This document shows positions 23,701 to 36,345 of a stretch of 64,000 bases of DNA, one piece after another. Within the stretch, counting starts at the first letter, position 1; each line of letters opens with the position of its first letter. A program made the translations under genes and the position numbers. This DNA comes from Tricholoma matsutake (lineage: Eukaryota > Basidiomycota > Agaricomycetes > Agaricales > Tricholomataceae), in the NCBI GenBank assembly GCA_026075535.2, contig AP026543.1, positions 4,278,001-4,342,000 on the forward strand, read 5' to 3'. Under the pieces are notes generated by a model that was not told where the DNA came from, searched no databases, and worked only from the letters and a program-made list of their open reading frames with translations.

Positions 23701-24884
23701 GTTCGTGGTCATCTGCGTCCGGGGGCGGTTCCGAGATGGCACGGAAGGTTGGGAAGACATGTAATTCATTTGCATGACTGGGATCTTGTGGTTGCGAATG
23801 TGACATCTCGCGGATGGGGGAAGGGCTCGAAGATCCTATACGAAAATCAATAACAAGACATAACGGACGTATTAAGGAGGACGAACTGGACGTTCCGCTA
23901 GAGGGGAAAGAAAATTGTTGAGGAATTGTTGCCAAGTGATCAGACCGTTCGCTGGTCTTGGCATGATATCCCTCTGCATCTAATGTAATGTCTTTTAGAA
24001 GATTAGCTGTTGATTCATAGCTAGACGGAAGCTTGAGCCACTGACGATGATGATATTCAACTTCGGGTGCAAAGAAATTGTGCTTAGCAGTCTGTATTGC
24101 CTCGTCCACGCGTTTATCCTGAGCAAGCATTTCTTCTGTGTTGTGCACGGAATGCGTGTGGGCCGGTGTTAAGGGAGGGGAAGGCAGGACTTGGGCAGGT
24201 CGCACCGGTTGCGAGATGGAAACCTGTGAGGGCTTCTTAGAGAGGGGAGGACGACTGTCGGGCTTTAGCGTGGTATCGACAGGTTTGAACGCTTCGTCTT
24301 CTTGTTGAGGGGGGGAAGGTAGGGCATCGAGATCTAAGAACTCTGGCTCTTGGGTGTCGGTTTCCCTCTTTTGCATCTCATCATATGTGCGACCGTCTTT
24401 ACCCGGTTGGATATGTTCGCTGCCATCGAGGCCTTGTAGGTCATCTGGTGGGGCGCCTGGCGTTGGACTGGGTTTGTCGGGACGTGTAGGTTGAAGGAGA
24501 GGACTGGTAATGAGGTCGGCCGGGACCTCATCATCCGTCTCGAAGACGAAGAAAGCTTCTCCAGCTTCCCCGATCTTCATATTGAATGGAATAGGATGGC
24601 CATTGACGGATACATTAACCTGTGGGGTGGTTCTCCGGTTCCAATTGAGGATGAAATGAAATGAAAGGACAGACCTTCTTGTCTCCTGGTCGTAGGACCT
24701 GCCATTTTCCAAATCGAACGTGGAATGGAGAACAGACAAGTTCTGTGTCGCCGTTGTCGGTTGGTCGCTGGATGACAATGACATCGATCGCGCCTGTGAG
24801 GGTAGAAGGGTTTATTGGTGGCAGATCCTTGTAATACTGGTAGGGCGCGCTGATTACATTGACAGCGCCCCGAATATAATTCAT
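20770..24884 (-). CDS. PAH1: phosphatidate phosphatase PAH1/lipin
   Basis: Dephosphorylates phosphatidic acid to diacylglycerol at the ER/nuclear membrane, controlling the balance of membrane lipid and storage fat. The N-LIP domain begins at the start codon (MNYIRGAVNVISAPYQYYKD) with FGKWQVLRPGDKK and, across the first intron (about 24620-24675), VNVSVNGHPIPFNMKIGEAG. A long disordered central region follows. The C-LIP/HAD part carries the catalytic motif DIDGTITK near 22010-22030, split from GHVFAMIGRDWTHLGVAKLY by an intron, then YLTSRAIGQADATRDYL and PGPVIMSPDRL-type sequence, and NPFYAGFGNRITDALSY. An acidic tail follows, as in yeast Pah1, where such a tail binds the Nem1-Spo7 phosphatase (that role here is inferred). 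The start is 129 bp from the divergent orphan gene. Confidence 0.93.
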
Positions 24885-25013
24885 CCTCTGTGAAAGAAGT
24901 AGCGTCTATTTGAACTTGTTTGCTCCCCAAAGCTGCCCTAGCCAACCGGCCCGCAAGCTGCCGGGTGCCGCACTTGCCAGTTGCCGACGAAATTCACCAT
25001 CGCGACCGACAAA
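24885..25013. promoter_or_regulatory. divergent promoter PAH1 / orphan disordered gene
   Basis: 129 bp between the two start codons. It is G+C-rich in the centre (GCCCGCAAGCTGCCGGG) with no recognised box. Confidence 0.45.
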
Positions 25014-26129
25014 ATGCTCGCACAATCTCAGTCGTCACGTTCTCCCCCACAGTATCATTCTAAACCTCTAGGCGCACCCAATAATCTCCGGCAACCCAAT
25101 GGTGACGCCTTTAATATCGATCCAGATGCTTCATACCTCGGGGTTACAGGAGATGATACGCTGCAAGGTCAGGTGTCTCCTCCTGTAGGTAGGGATTTTG
25201 TTGGAGGCTTTGTAGGAGGCATGAAAAGAGTTTTTCGAGGGAACAGACCGAGCCAGTCAAATTCTCCTGAGGAAGGCATCGTTATAATCACTACAAATCC
25301 CGAACCATCGCCGCCTCAAGTGCCTGCCGCACAAACCCATCCTATGCTGCCTACACGACCCCCTTCAGTATCAGTCTCTCGTAGATCAAATTTCACTGCC
25401 GACGGCGATGTCCACCACGAACCGCTCCCTGAACCCCTACCCATGGGAAGTCCTGTCTTTGTCGAACCTGAGCCCGGCTCCGACTACGCCAAAATGGACT
25501 CCCCAACGCCCACACCATCTACTGCCTCCTTGGCCTCCTACTTATCTCGTGTGCGTAAGTTCTTCCAGGAGCTCAATGATCTCCCGTGGGTTGCCTCGGA
25601 ACGCGTGACAGTAGACTATTACCCCAGCCGTAGCCAACGTGCGGCCAGGCGCCGCAGCACAGTGCATGCGCGCTCGCCCCTTCCCCCTCCTCCCCAGCGG
25701 CCCGTCATTTCCTGGTACGATACTAACAATCCGGCCCATCAAGGCCTGGTTGACCTCTTCTCATCTTCATCGAGCCCTTCCACCGTTATGGCGGAGGTCC
25801 AGATCCAGGGCGCGCAGCCTCTACCCAAGAATGCTCGGGTGGTGTACCCCGCGGTATACGGGCCCGTGACCCCCCTCCGGCCAAACCAGTACCCTAATTC
25901 TCTTCCTGCTCCTGCTCCTGCTCCCATGTCTTATCGGGCGACGGTGAGGACGGAGTCTTCCTCGTCCTCCCGTGACGGTGAAGAATCATTCAATAGAGCC
26001 ATGTATCCGCATGGTTACGTGTCGTACCAGCAGCATGGTGCAGCGGGGGCGCAGTACGCTGGTGACACCATCCATCATATGACCCAGCCTGCTCACAGTC
26101 CTGTATATTCTGTTCCTCCACATACATAA
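25014..26129 (+). CDS. orphan proline/serine-rich disordered protein
   Basis: An intron-free frame of 371 codons from the first ATG. I recognise no domain. The product is rich in Pro, Ser and Tyr. Short ordered-looking segments are GRDFVGGFVGGMKRVFRG near residue 65, and LASYLSRVRKFFQELNDLPWVA followed by RVTVDYYPSRS around residues 175-215; the former could be an amphipathic or membrane-touching helix. The C-terminus is Tyr/His/Gln-rich (HGYVSYQQHG). A single long frame in a window where most genes have many introns, and codon use like its neighbours, argue that it is real. Conservation, if any, is probably restricted to fungi; function is unknown. Confidence 0.65.
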   Translation: MLAQSQSSRSPPQYHSKPLGAPNNLRQPNGDAFNIDPDASYLGVTGDDTLQGQVSPPVGRDFVGGFVGGMKRVFRGNRPSQSNSPEEGIVIITTNPEPSPPQVPAAQTHPMLPTRPPSVSVSRRSNFTADGDVHHEPLPEPLPMGSPVFVEPEPGSDYAKMDSPTPTPSTASLASYLSRVRKFFQELNDLPWVASERVTVDYYPSRSQRAARRRSTVHARSPLPPPPQRPVISWYDTNNPAHQGLVDLFSSSSSPSTVMAEVQIQGAQPLPKNARVVYPAVYGPVTPLRPNQYPNSLPAPAPAPMSYRATVRTESSSSSRDGEESFNRAMYPHGYVSYQQHGAAGAQYAGDTIHHMTQPAHSPVYSVPPHT

Positions 26130-26633
26130 ACTCGGACTTTCTGATTTGTCGTTGATATGTTTACATTTTTCGCTTTCACTCCATTGGCTGGACCACTGTT
26201 GTAGTTTTAGTTCTGTAGCTGAACTGACATTCGTGGGCCGAAAGATATTCACAGATTCTCATATATCCCTCTTCATATATACCACACCGATTGCTACCCC
26301 CCGCCCCCTTCGTCACAGGAAGACACCACGAGCTTAGCTATCACATTGTACGACTCAAGGATACGTGGATTACATTATGAAAATAAGTTCCTCCTTATGA
26401 TTTACATACCACACCCTCATGTTTTGTCGAATCTGAAATGTGAAATTCAGAGACAACTCTTGCTCGATTAGCATATGTTCAACCCTAGGTTCATTAACTG
26501 GGTAATTTGAGAAAAATAGCACTGTAAGCACTATGAGAGCCGATTGAACAAGCAAATTTGATGTGTGCTAAAATTTTTGCATAGATAGAATATATGATAG
26601 TGATCCAGAAAACATCATTCCAAGGAAATTCAC
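26130..26633. other. convergent intergenic region, AT-rich
   Basis: About 500 bp between the 3' ends of the orphan gene and the formin. I see no gene or repeat. Confidence 0.5.
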
Positions 26634-29600
26634 TCAAATGAACGACTGAGGCCGTCCAGTGCCACCATTTGTCCCATCCCAAAATATCTTGCTCAACGGC
26701 CGCGAAACCTTGGGACGCGCCCTGCGCCGGCCATCCCGTATACTGCGAATTGTTTCGTCGAAATCGCCGCGGCCCACAGACCGTTGGCCAGCTGTGTGCC
26801 CCTGCGACTTCGCAGGAGGGGGCACGAGTGACTGTCCTGACGAAGAGCTTGGGACTGCCTTTCCCTTCATTGTCTGTGTTTTATTTAGAATTTAGCATTA
26901 ATAATCGAGATGAATGATGGAAATACTAACGTCGTCTTGGGGTACTTCCTCGGGTTCTTCTAGGGGCTTGGGAATCGATGCCTTTAACTTTTCTTCTGCA
27001 TCATGGACCTCGAGGGCACATTTCTGGATGCAACTATGATGGAGTGCGCTGTGAAGTGAAAATGTTCACTTGCCTGAAGAGAGGAAGAAAAAGATGTGAT
27101 GAGAGCGAAAAAGTCCTCAGGCTTTGGTGCGTCTGGAGAATCAGGATTTTCTCCGTAATATGCTAACAAAGCACGTAGTTCTCCTTCTAACGTGCTGCCC
27201 ATGTTTTTCAATGCATCGACACTGGGACTGACTTTCTTAATGAAAGGCTAACAAGTAGTCTTATGGTTATTGAAAGAAATAATAAAGGCTGTAGGCAGGA
27301 CTCGCTTGCATGACAGGGATAAAATGATCATCTGCAGATAGATTGACTGGCTGTAATTCCTTGATTTCATCCTTGATTTGTTCCAAGCCCGAGACTAAAG
27401 CATTTACAGATTGAGTAATCGTTTGTACCGACACTAAGATTGAAAATAACGTCATCGTGAAAGTTAACAAAGAACGAGCGCATACCTCGAGCTGCAGGTT
27501 CAAGATTCGGGAGATCCTCGATGTATTGGATTACGGAAGGGTCTGTTCTTAACAGAATTCGTGCCAGGTAATGTAGCAAGGTCGGACAGTCAGAACCCCC
27601 CTTTGCGGTCTTGGTCTCCTTCATCTGTACAGAATGTTAACGAGGAAATGAAAGACAACCATTGTGTCAGACTTTGAGCAAAGCTTCAAGCCGGAAACCG
27701 CGTGCACCACCTCGAAAGCTTGAACCGTTCAAAGCGTTTCCGATCGCCAAGACGACCTAATATGCTATTATCAGAATCATTTCTTTGCCACATCAGGACA
27801 GGTCTTACTTGCAGAATCTTTTTAAATTTTGCAGACGATCGAAGTTCTTGTGAAGCATTACGCAAAATGTTCAACTCTGGTCGAATTTCTTCGATATCAA
27901 GGTCGAGTTTGCGGCGATAGATCATGCATTCGAGGCGTTGTGAAAGGCGCGGAATGGTCATGATCTGAAATATTATCAGGGTAAGAAAGGGCAAATAACG
28001 CGTCGGAAAGACCTGGGCGAAATATTGGTCTGCTTTAGACAGCTTCCGGACATCATCGAAGTCCCTAATTCTGCCGATCTAAGCAAGAAAATATAAACAA
28101 ATTAATAGAGTGCCTATTTGAATAGGCGTAACCTCTTCTGGCGTCGGAAGTTGTCTGCCAATTGCCTTGAGATCATCGACAGGTAATTTCTCATCATCTA
28201 TGTCCAACAGAGCCTTCCGAATATCTGGGAGACCCAATTTTATTCTAGAGAGCATTATTGCTGGCAAATCATCAAAGCGTCAGTTCACATGGAGATGTAA
28301 CCACTGAGCTGACTTGCCAACGTTGTTAGCCCGTGTAATGTCCAACAACGTCGTAACGTTTTGTTTTCTTGTCGGACTTTTAGCTTGAGAGAGCGTTGAT
28401 ATGTTGCTGTCAATAGTAAAGGTTGTCTCAAGATCATCCATATTGGAATGAAAGTCTGAGGACACATCATTCCAAACGGTTGATGTCAGAACTGTGTTGG
28501 CTACTTTATTCCAGAAGAAGGGTTTCAACCGCTTAGCAGGGCCGACTATCTTCGCCTTGCCACTCATCCTGAATGCCGACGGGGGAGGAGGGGGAGGAGG
28601 GGCTGGGGCTAGTGGAATTAGGCCATTTGGTGAGGGTGGAGGAGGCGGCAGGGGCGGCGGCGGTGGTGGCGGCGATGATAGTAGAAAATCGGCAGAAGGC
28701 GAAGCGATATGGACTTCTGGAACACTGGATGTCTGTAGTGCAGGAACTCTCTTAGGCCTCGTAGGAGGCGGAGGTGGCGGAGCCTTTGCCTTGAACTCTT
28801 TCTCTGTCATGGGCTTGGCCGCTAGTTTGGCCTTCAGATCAGCCACCTCTGCAGAAAGAGCGGCAATACGGTCATCTTTCTGCACTGATTTTTCAATCGT
28901 CCGAGCTGCCATTAGTTCGGGATCTATTTCGTCTTCCCGGGTTTCTTCTCGAGCATCCTCACGTGACACAAAACAGCTGTATACAGATTCCAGAGCGCGC
29001 TTGAGATGTGTAATCTCTTTGTCTTTAATTCCAAGAGATGCTTCCAATTCGCTGCTCTGAGATATGGTTAGCACAGAGTTCAATCTATATAAGGTTTAGC
29101 CAACCTTGACTTTTAGTTTCGCTATCTCGTCATTCAAAGTATTCCACTTTGCTCTATCACGTTCCCGCTTTGCGCGTTCATCCTGGCGTCCATGATTTCA
29201 TCAAGTAGAAAAATGAACGAGTGTCTAGAACCTTACAGCCTCGCGATCTTCGACCGGGTTCAGCGCTTTCAGGTTATCAAGCTCAGTTTGAAGGTTGAGG
29301 ACTTGTTTCTCCTTCTGCACGAGCCGTTGCACCAAACTATGAATGTTCTAGAGCAGCACTATGAGACACTGTTGTGATATAGGATGCTAACATTGTCATA
29401 CCTCGGGGCCTGCTTTGCCAGCAGGCTTTACCAGAGGGTCCTGGAGATTGAGGGGTAATGATTTCAGAGTGTTGATCTCGGCGACCTTCTCGTCGAGATC
29501 ATTACGTAGTTTCCTTTGCTGCGGAAATTAATCAAGCAGGAACTCAGTGGAAAAGATCTTACCTCATTGCTGAGTTCTTCAACTCTACTCCGCAAATCCT

Positions 29601-32600
29601 CTATTTCTTGCTTCACGATATCCCTGGAGTCGACAGCTTTTACTTCCAACTCCTGGCCAGTAATATACTGTACAGAAGCTGCGAAACGATTCATGAAGGG
29701 GTGCCACTTGTCATCGCTGTGTGACAAAAGAAAACAACATGCTGAAATCATGAGCACGGTCAGAACGACCAACTTACAAGTTGTCGAGCAAAGCTACTTG
29801 TTCCACAAAACGGTCAAGAATAGCGAACAAGTCAGCCTTGAGTTGTCTGGAACCATTGTGAAGAGGTCAACAGACGGAACAGACATACACCTACATTTCA
29901 ATATCTCTCTGCAATATCTGACCATAATGATTCAAGATGTCGACCATGGTGGGGTAAAGTTCTCCATGCTTTTTAGCTAGAATAATAAGGTCCTCAAGCA
30001 CAACTTCTAAGTCGGACCTTGTCCTCGCACGCCCTCCGACACCTTGATCTATCAAAGCACGGGCGCGTTCACGCATATTTTCTTCATCCTCAAATTTCTC
30101 TTCGGTGTAAACGTCTAGTTGGGTCAATAATGAATCTGGAGGTTTGATATATCGCAAAGTCTGTAACATTGTGTAAATGATGTAAATGAGTAATGTTGAA
30201 GGTGAGGCTCTAGCTGTTACGTACTACTATGACTTCGTTCAGTCCTCGTCTGCTAAATTCTTCTCGAAGAAGGACACGATCCTCGAGAGACTCGGAATAG
30301 TTGATGAGGGCATTGATCAGGGCCATGGACGCCGTACGAACCTCCCATACTCCTTCCTCGTCATTACCAAAGCCAAAGATATTATTGTCATCATCGTCGA
30401 AGCTGCCGAGATCTGGAATGTGAAGGGAACCTACGAGCGTTTCGAAGCGGAAAGATTCTTCATATGCAATACAATAGTCAGACATTGCCGCCAAAACGGC
30501 CTTATGACCAGGCTCCAAGGCCAGTACACATATAGCTGCAAGCGACTCTGAAGATAGTGTCCTCAGCTTTAAAGATGAGGCGTGAAGTGAGTAGGCGATA
30601 TGAGTAATTATGCCAGGTGATAACAATACTTGGGAAAAGCCAGGCTATGTGTATCACTTAGCAAGAGGCCTACATGAAGCGATGTGAAGACTCGCCTCTG
30701 TATTGAGCAACACTCGTAGACATCTGACGAGCTCGAGTAGAACGGTCATTTCCACATCGTTCAGACTGCGCCTCTTCCCACCTTTGCCGACGAGACCTGC
30801 CAATAAAGCTCCTAGGGCATCCAGTCCCTTCTCCTTACCCAGAAATTCTTCAATGCAAGCCATCTTCGCCGTAGATAAGTGGACACGTAAGGATATCAGG
30901 TGTTTCACAAGCTTGTCATCCACCGATCTTCCAGCTCGCAGGGACTCTACGTACCAACTGGCTGATTTGGAAGTATCTTTCGTCCCAGCTTTCTGACCGG
31001 ACACAACGTTGTCGCCCCCAGATGAAGCCCCCCAACTGCCCCAAAGACCTCCAGTAGATTGAGGTTGGATTGGTTGTAATTCCTCTACAACCTTTTCTAC
31101 CTGTGATTTCCCTTTGCCATTAGCGCTTGAGGCGAACTCGCCACTGGAACGGTCAACGGAAGACATCAAAGGAGGTGCAGTACCTCCAGCTCCCCATCCG
31201 GAAAGTGAAAATCTACGCAGGAGACCGGCGTCTCCTGTAAGTTGAGGTACAAGGCGTGGTAACAAAGCTGAACCGCTTGATGGTCCGTAAGACGCAGTAT
31301 ATGATAGTTGAGTATTATGACTTGAGATCGATGAAGATTGTTTGGCATTTGATCGAGATCCTCGGTTTTGTTCCAGTAGATACTTCTTACTAGTAGTTGA
31401 GAGTTCATACATGCGAGTTCGATTCTCCCCTTTCAGGCCCATCTCGTCCTGCGGAATATTAGTGATATCATTTCTCGCAGCCAGTAAAATCATACCAGCA
31501 TATCGTCGAAATCTGACTCCTCTGTCATATCATCGGATGCCTCGGGACTTGTGACGCCGCTTCCGGTATGATGCTCAACAAGCCTTGGCTCGCTTACACT
31601 TTTCTTATTGTCTGAGGGATGAGCGATTGAATCACGATGGGATAAATTGGATGGCGTAGGAGACGTAGATCGCAACCACCCGCCGAAAAGACTTGACAAT
31701 CGGTTCTGGGAGAATGACCCTCTCCAATCTGCAGTGTCTGGCGGGTGCGTGTTTGGATGACCTGCACCAAGCTTCGCCGTTCCCTCGTCTTCATCCTCCT
31801 CGTCCGATTCTTCAGGAGACGCAAGCTGCTTCGAAGGCGACTTGGACGTTTCAAAGGAGGTTATGGAAATATTGCGAGACTTTGAGCGACGATACCATTC
31901 GTCGGGCACGCATATTCTGAATCGGCGCTTTGCTGATGATGAGAATGGGTTGGCAGAGTATGGCAGCTGTATAAAATCATAGATCGGAGAATGTGAAGGT
32001 AGCCTTGAAAACTCTAGAAGGTAGGATCTGTTAGTTGAAGAAAACTTTCAGTGTAATATACCATACTCTCGGAGTCCTTATCAACCCAAACTTCTTCAAC
32101 CACATATTCTAGAATGCCACCACCAGGGATAGGTAGTGATCTTGTCAAGCCGAGTTCTTCCTTTACTCTTTCAATAACCTCGTCGACTGTCATAATTCTG
32201 GAGATAAAGAACTTGTATTCAAACCCGTTGTGAATTTCTGGCACCCGAAGGAACGTAAAGTTGATCATCAGTAGGACGTTCAGAGATACCAAGCGGAGGA
32301 TGGGGGTGTGTAGGTGTGAGGTCAAAAGGAACGAGGGAAAATGTCGTTGAGCAGCTGACGTAGGGGGTGTAGCATTTACCAGAAGTGCTACAGGTGTAGT
32401 GCTTTCGATGGTTCCTGTGTGTACCATCGTCGTGGCTTAGAATAATTTACCTAGTTTCAATGAGCATGAACTAACCATCTCCAAGAGCTTCTAGCTCATC
32501 TTCATCCCATGGCCGACCACTACGTTCTGCTCGGATCCTTTGTAGAGCCCAGCCCTGGTCCTCAAGGTCCCCGATTAATTCAGTTCTTGCTTCCTCTGTA

Positions 32601-32713
32601 GCAGCCAAAGAATTTATAATATCCTGTGCTACGGCATCCTCTTGAACCTCGGCGAAACGAAGAGAACCAGTTGTTAGGACAATTGGCACAATCAACGGTC
32701 TGGCCGCCGACAT
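26634..32713 (-). CDS. BNI1: diaphanous-type formin (Bni1/SepA/For3 family)
   Basis: Nucleates and elongates unbranched actin filaments for polarised tip growth, septation and cables, downstream of Rho GTPases. The start MSAARPLIVPIVL at 32713 is followed by an RA/ubiquitin-like region (LRVPEIHNGFEYKFFISR). The GTPase-binding/FH3 region has SASWYVESLRAGRSVDDKL, HLISLRVHLSTAKMACIEEF, GKGGKRRSLNDVEM, then ITHIAYSLHASSLKLRTL and AMSDYCIAYEESFRFETL. A coiled coil (QEIEDLRSRVEELSNE) follows, then FH1 with several poly-proline runs (about 28560-28790), FH2 starting at KRLKPFFWNKVANTVL, and a C-terminal autoregulatory DAD (FDETIRSIRDGRRRARP). All modules are present and in canonical order, so the gene is full length. 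Many short introns; a CACGTG box lies 125 bp upstream of the start. Confidence 0.93.
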
Positions 32714-32940
32714 TGGGCATAGAATAGAATCGTCCTATCTCTCGTTATACAACGCTGTCCAGACGGGCTAATCCGACAAACTGAAAACTTGGGAGTCAGT
32801 TTGGGTATCTCATGTACTCATGTAGTATACTGAAGGGCACGTGCCAGTGTAGTGACATCACAGTAGCCTGATGACGCGAGGCTTACTCACTAGGTTGTGG
32901 GAAAAAATAGGTGTTTTTTTACCGTGCCTTTATTTACTGG
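32714..32940. promoter_or_regulatory. formin promoter region with CACGTG box
   Basis: Upstream region of the formin, bordering the repeat island. A CACGTG palindrome sits at 32838-32843 (context GGGCACGTGCC), 125 bp upstream of the start codon. Confidence 0.45.
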
Positions 32941-32947
32941 TAATTTT

Positions 32948-33768
32948 CGAGTTCAAAGCGTGTTTACCCAATTGCAAGTCCAATGGTGAGAGGTCTGATT
33001 GCGACGACGCTCGCGCCCATTACCGCGTGCGTCGCACACCATCTCTAGCACCGCGTGCTCGCTCTGTTAGCCCTGCACTGCGTGCACGTTCGAGGAATGG
33101 AGATCTCTCTCTTGGAAAGACAGATCCAGCACGAAAGGTCCAAACGAGTGGCGACTGGACCGTTGCTTGGCACGCGGCCTCCAAAGCGACCGTGTTTGCG
33201 TTCCCTCACCGAAACGAGGAACTGCAACAGTGGGGAAACTACATGGCCTCCGAGTTCTCCGCCAAGCAGCTCAATGCACACCACAAACTTATCTCCTTCG
33301 ACAAAGCAGTCAGAGCAGTGGTTGGGGGAGGACAAGCAATCCTGCTCACCGACCACAACCAATTCTCTTTCTTGTACTCCGCCTATCTCCTCCCTGACAG
33401 AGTCCAAGGAGTATCAAACATGCGCACCAGTGATCAGTGCCCCAGAGAGCCCTCGTCCGAAATTTGTCGATGTCTCAACCGCCCAGGGGGATGTTGAAGC
33501 GCAACTGGCACTTGCAAGTATCGACATGCCTGCCTCAAATGCAAACAATGAGGACACAGCCAAGAGGGCTGCACTCAGCAAATTTATACGACCAAAAAGA
33601 CTCTCCTCTTTCCGGAGTAACAGCATCTGAATTCAAGAATATCAAAGCGATGGAAACAATCAAAGACAACCTGAATCTATTCAAGATTGTCACACCTATA
33701 AACGTGGACCGCTTCAAGAAGTTACTCGAGACTCATCCAAACTGCCCCTTTGTTGATTTGGTCTGCAT
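32948..33768 (+). pseudogene. 5' part of an old retroelement reading frame
   Basis: Frames here encode the transposon-associated string ATVFAFPHRNEELQQWG, then EFSAKQLNAHHKLISFDK and GGGQAILLTDHNQFS, and in another frame INVDRFKKLLETHPNCPFVD. These resemble the region preceding the reverse transcriptase in repetitive mushroom proteins (possibly DIRS-like; inferred from memory of the family). The frame shifts several times, so it is decayed. It stops exactly at the 5' LTR of the element inserted at 33769, and the same protein resumes after that element at 36533. Confidence 0.6.
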
Positions 33769-33937
33769 TGTAAAAGTGTCTCTTATATCAGCAAACCTTA
33801 TCTACATCTGCACTCATTATCACATGTATATAGTCTACCTTGAGTACTTGTACTGTATCTTAGTTTCTTCCCTGAATATACTAAGTTCCATTCATGTTCC
33901 TGTCTCCTTGAGTGTTGGAAGCTCTGGCTTCCTTCCA
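33769..33937 (+). repeat. left LTR of copy A
   Basis: About 169 bp, TGTAAAAGTG...CCTTCCA. It matches the right LTR almost throughout, but lacks about 13 bp present there (around the segment GATATTCCAGTAG). Confidence 0.75.
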
Positions 33938-34079
33938 CTTTTTTTTTTGAAATGAACTTACTACTATCTCTTACTATCCACACTCTCTAATCTCCCATGT
34001 CACATTCTTTTCCCAAAAAAAAAACCCCTGCTCTTACCCTGCATCTCTCACTTCTGCTCCCCCGCTTTCTGTATTCTGG

Positions 34080-34500
34080 CCCTCTATGCCTTGTTTTGTC
34101 AATGCCACCTTCATTCGATGCCCTACTGGTGTTGCACAATGGTGTTCAAATTTTGTTTTGTGGGCATTGGCTCTCGTCCACCCACCCTGTCTGTTTTTGA
34201 CCCTCGTTTTGGCTGCCCCCACCTTGTTTGACACCACAAAGTGTTGAACGATGTGGCAAACTCCTCATTTTGCTGGTGCCACCTCTTCCCAACCTTGCCC
34301 ACTGTGTTTCAGCCCCCTGTACCTCATTTCACCAATGCTGCCTCCATTTGATGCCCTTCTGGTGTCAAATGATGTTGTTCATGGTTCCTTTTGCTGATGT
34401 TAACTCTCCTCCAGTCCCCACTTTGTGTTTTTTGACCCTATGCCTTGTTTTGCCAACATCCTTCCTGCCCCCCAACCCATCACATCTTGAAGTGCTCAGT
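34080..34500 (+). repeat. degenerate ~115-bp tandem repeat inside copy A
   Basis: Three and a half diverged units (about 34080-34203, 34204-34314, 34315-34438, then partial), each ending in a TTTTTGACCC- or TTTCAGCCCC-type stretch. Units one and three are most alike (ATTCGATGCCCTACTGGTGT versus ATTTGATGCCCTTCTGGTGT). Confidence 0.6.
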
Positions 34501-36345
34501 GCCACCAGCTATCAATTAATTTTATTTTTGGAATGCCACCTTGTCCCGACCCCAGCCCACTCGTTCCGCCTTCCCTCACACCACCACCACCTCCAACAAG
34601 AATGATAGCACCTGCAATGCCTACCGCAATGACATACACTGCTTGCCCCAGTTCCCTGTTCCACACCCCAACTTTCCTGTTATTTCAGTATACAAACTAC
34701 AACAAAAACTACAAAAGCAGCTACCCAGACCAAGAATGACACCACAGCCTCCATTTCCAGCCCTTCCTCCCATGCCAACATTAACACTTTGACACTGCGA
34801 CAACCAGCACAGCCCCCCTCAACAACACCAACAACATTGTCACAACCACCACCACTGCCTCCCCTTCCGCTTCAGAACCACCAGCAATGGCTCCAGAAAC
34901 ATGGCACTGGGATACCAGGCTGATCCACCACCATGTCAACACTGCCATCAATGACACCTTGATGATGGCTCAACAAACTGGAAACAATGCACAACAACTT
35001 CCCACAGCACAGACCATGGTGTTACACGAGGACAAGGAGACATGTTTGTCAAAACATGTTGTCTGCTCAACAGACAACTCCTTCCAGCCCCACTCTTCAC
35101 AACGATGATCCAGGATGCCTTCTACACCATCCTGTCACCCCTAGCTTGCTTTCCCAACCCCAGTTCCAACCCTCAAACCACCCTGAGAGGCTGCCACATC
35201 ATATTCGATGAACCTAGCTCTCCCACCCCTACCATCTTCAGAATGAGACTGAGAGTTTGAAAACTGATTGCACATGCTCCCCAGACTGTTGACAGCCCCC
35301 CAGCTTGTCCCACAGACCCCCATTGTACACCCTGAGCCCACCACCACCACCACATCTCGCCCATCCTTGCCTGTACACCCCAGCCCACCCCTGCATGCTC
35401 AGAAATGCACCATTTCACCACCTATGATGGCCAACAACAACAGTCTACAACCCAACAAACTGAGTTGCATGACAACAGGTGCATTTGTACCACCCAGCTC
35501 CCCCCAGCCTGTCCCACTGTCCCCCATTACACACTTCGAACCACCCAGTGCAACCACCATGTCACTGCCAACAGTGGTGGTGAATTTTGTGGCAACCACT
35601 TCTGAAATGACAGCTAGGGTCTCATCTAGCACCCAGAACCAACTTGGCACTAGACGACCCATTCTGCCTTTCCCCCCCATCTGTCGCAGCCACCAGTATG
35701 TCTGAACCCCCCCCCTGCTGACCATTTTATACCCCCCATCTCTCATTGCACCCCCTTCAAGCCCTGTACCACCACTTCCAACCCCTGCTCACCCACCTTC
35801 CTCCCTGACAAGTAATGGAACTCCCCAGCCTATCTTGCACCCTGTCTCACCCCAGATGCTTACCACATCAAACATACCAACCCCAGTTCCCCCCACCCCT
35901 GCCCCTCTTGGAACAACCCCAGAATGACAACCTCCCAGCTCACCCCCCAGTCACCATCTCCAACAACCTGCCTACTCAGTCATCTCCCATGCAACACCTA
36001 TGTACTCCACTGCTGCCATGTCATCACCAATGCCACACCCTGTCCCTGTTTGTTTTGCCTGCCCTTTCAAGTATTCAACCTCACCCACCCACTGTCATTG
36101 TAATGCCCACTGTCATTGTCAATGCTCCTGTTATTTTCAACACCCCATCACCATCACTGTCACTGTCAATGCCCACTGTCCTCATCAATTCACTGTCAAC
36201 ACCCAGTCACCATCAATGTCCCATCATCATCAATGCCCCCTGTCAGGCAGCTCAATGTTTTCACCAACATGTTAAGTGTGCCTTCCACTTGTTACTTCAA
36301 GTTCAGTTCAGCCCCCCCCTTCAAATTTTTGGAAGTATGAGAGAG

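Noticed and set aside
28494..29060. 188-codon glycine-rich plus-strand frame
   Set aside because: It is the antisense shadow of the formin FH1 poly-proline region on the minus strand.
31395..31435. tRNA T-arm-like string (GTTCGATTCTCCCC)
   Set aside because: No acceptor or anticodon arm can be formed around it, and it lies within formin coding sequence.
34080..34500. CRISPR-like spaced repeats
   Set aside because: Eukaryotic DNA, units of about 115 bp that are degenerate and contiguous, without conserved short repeats separated by unique spacers.
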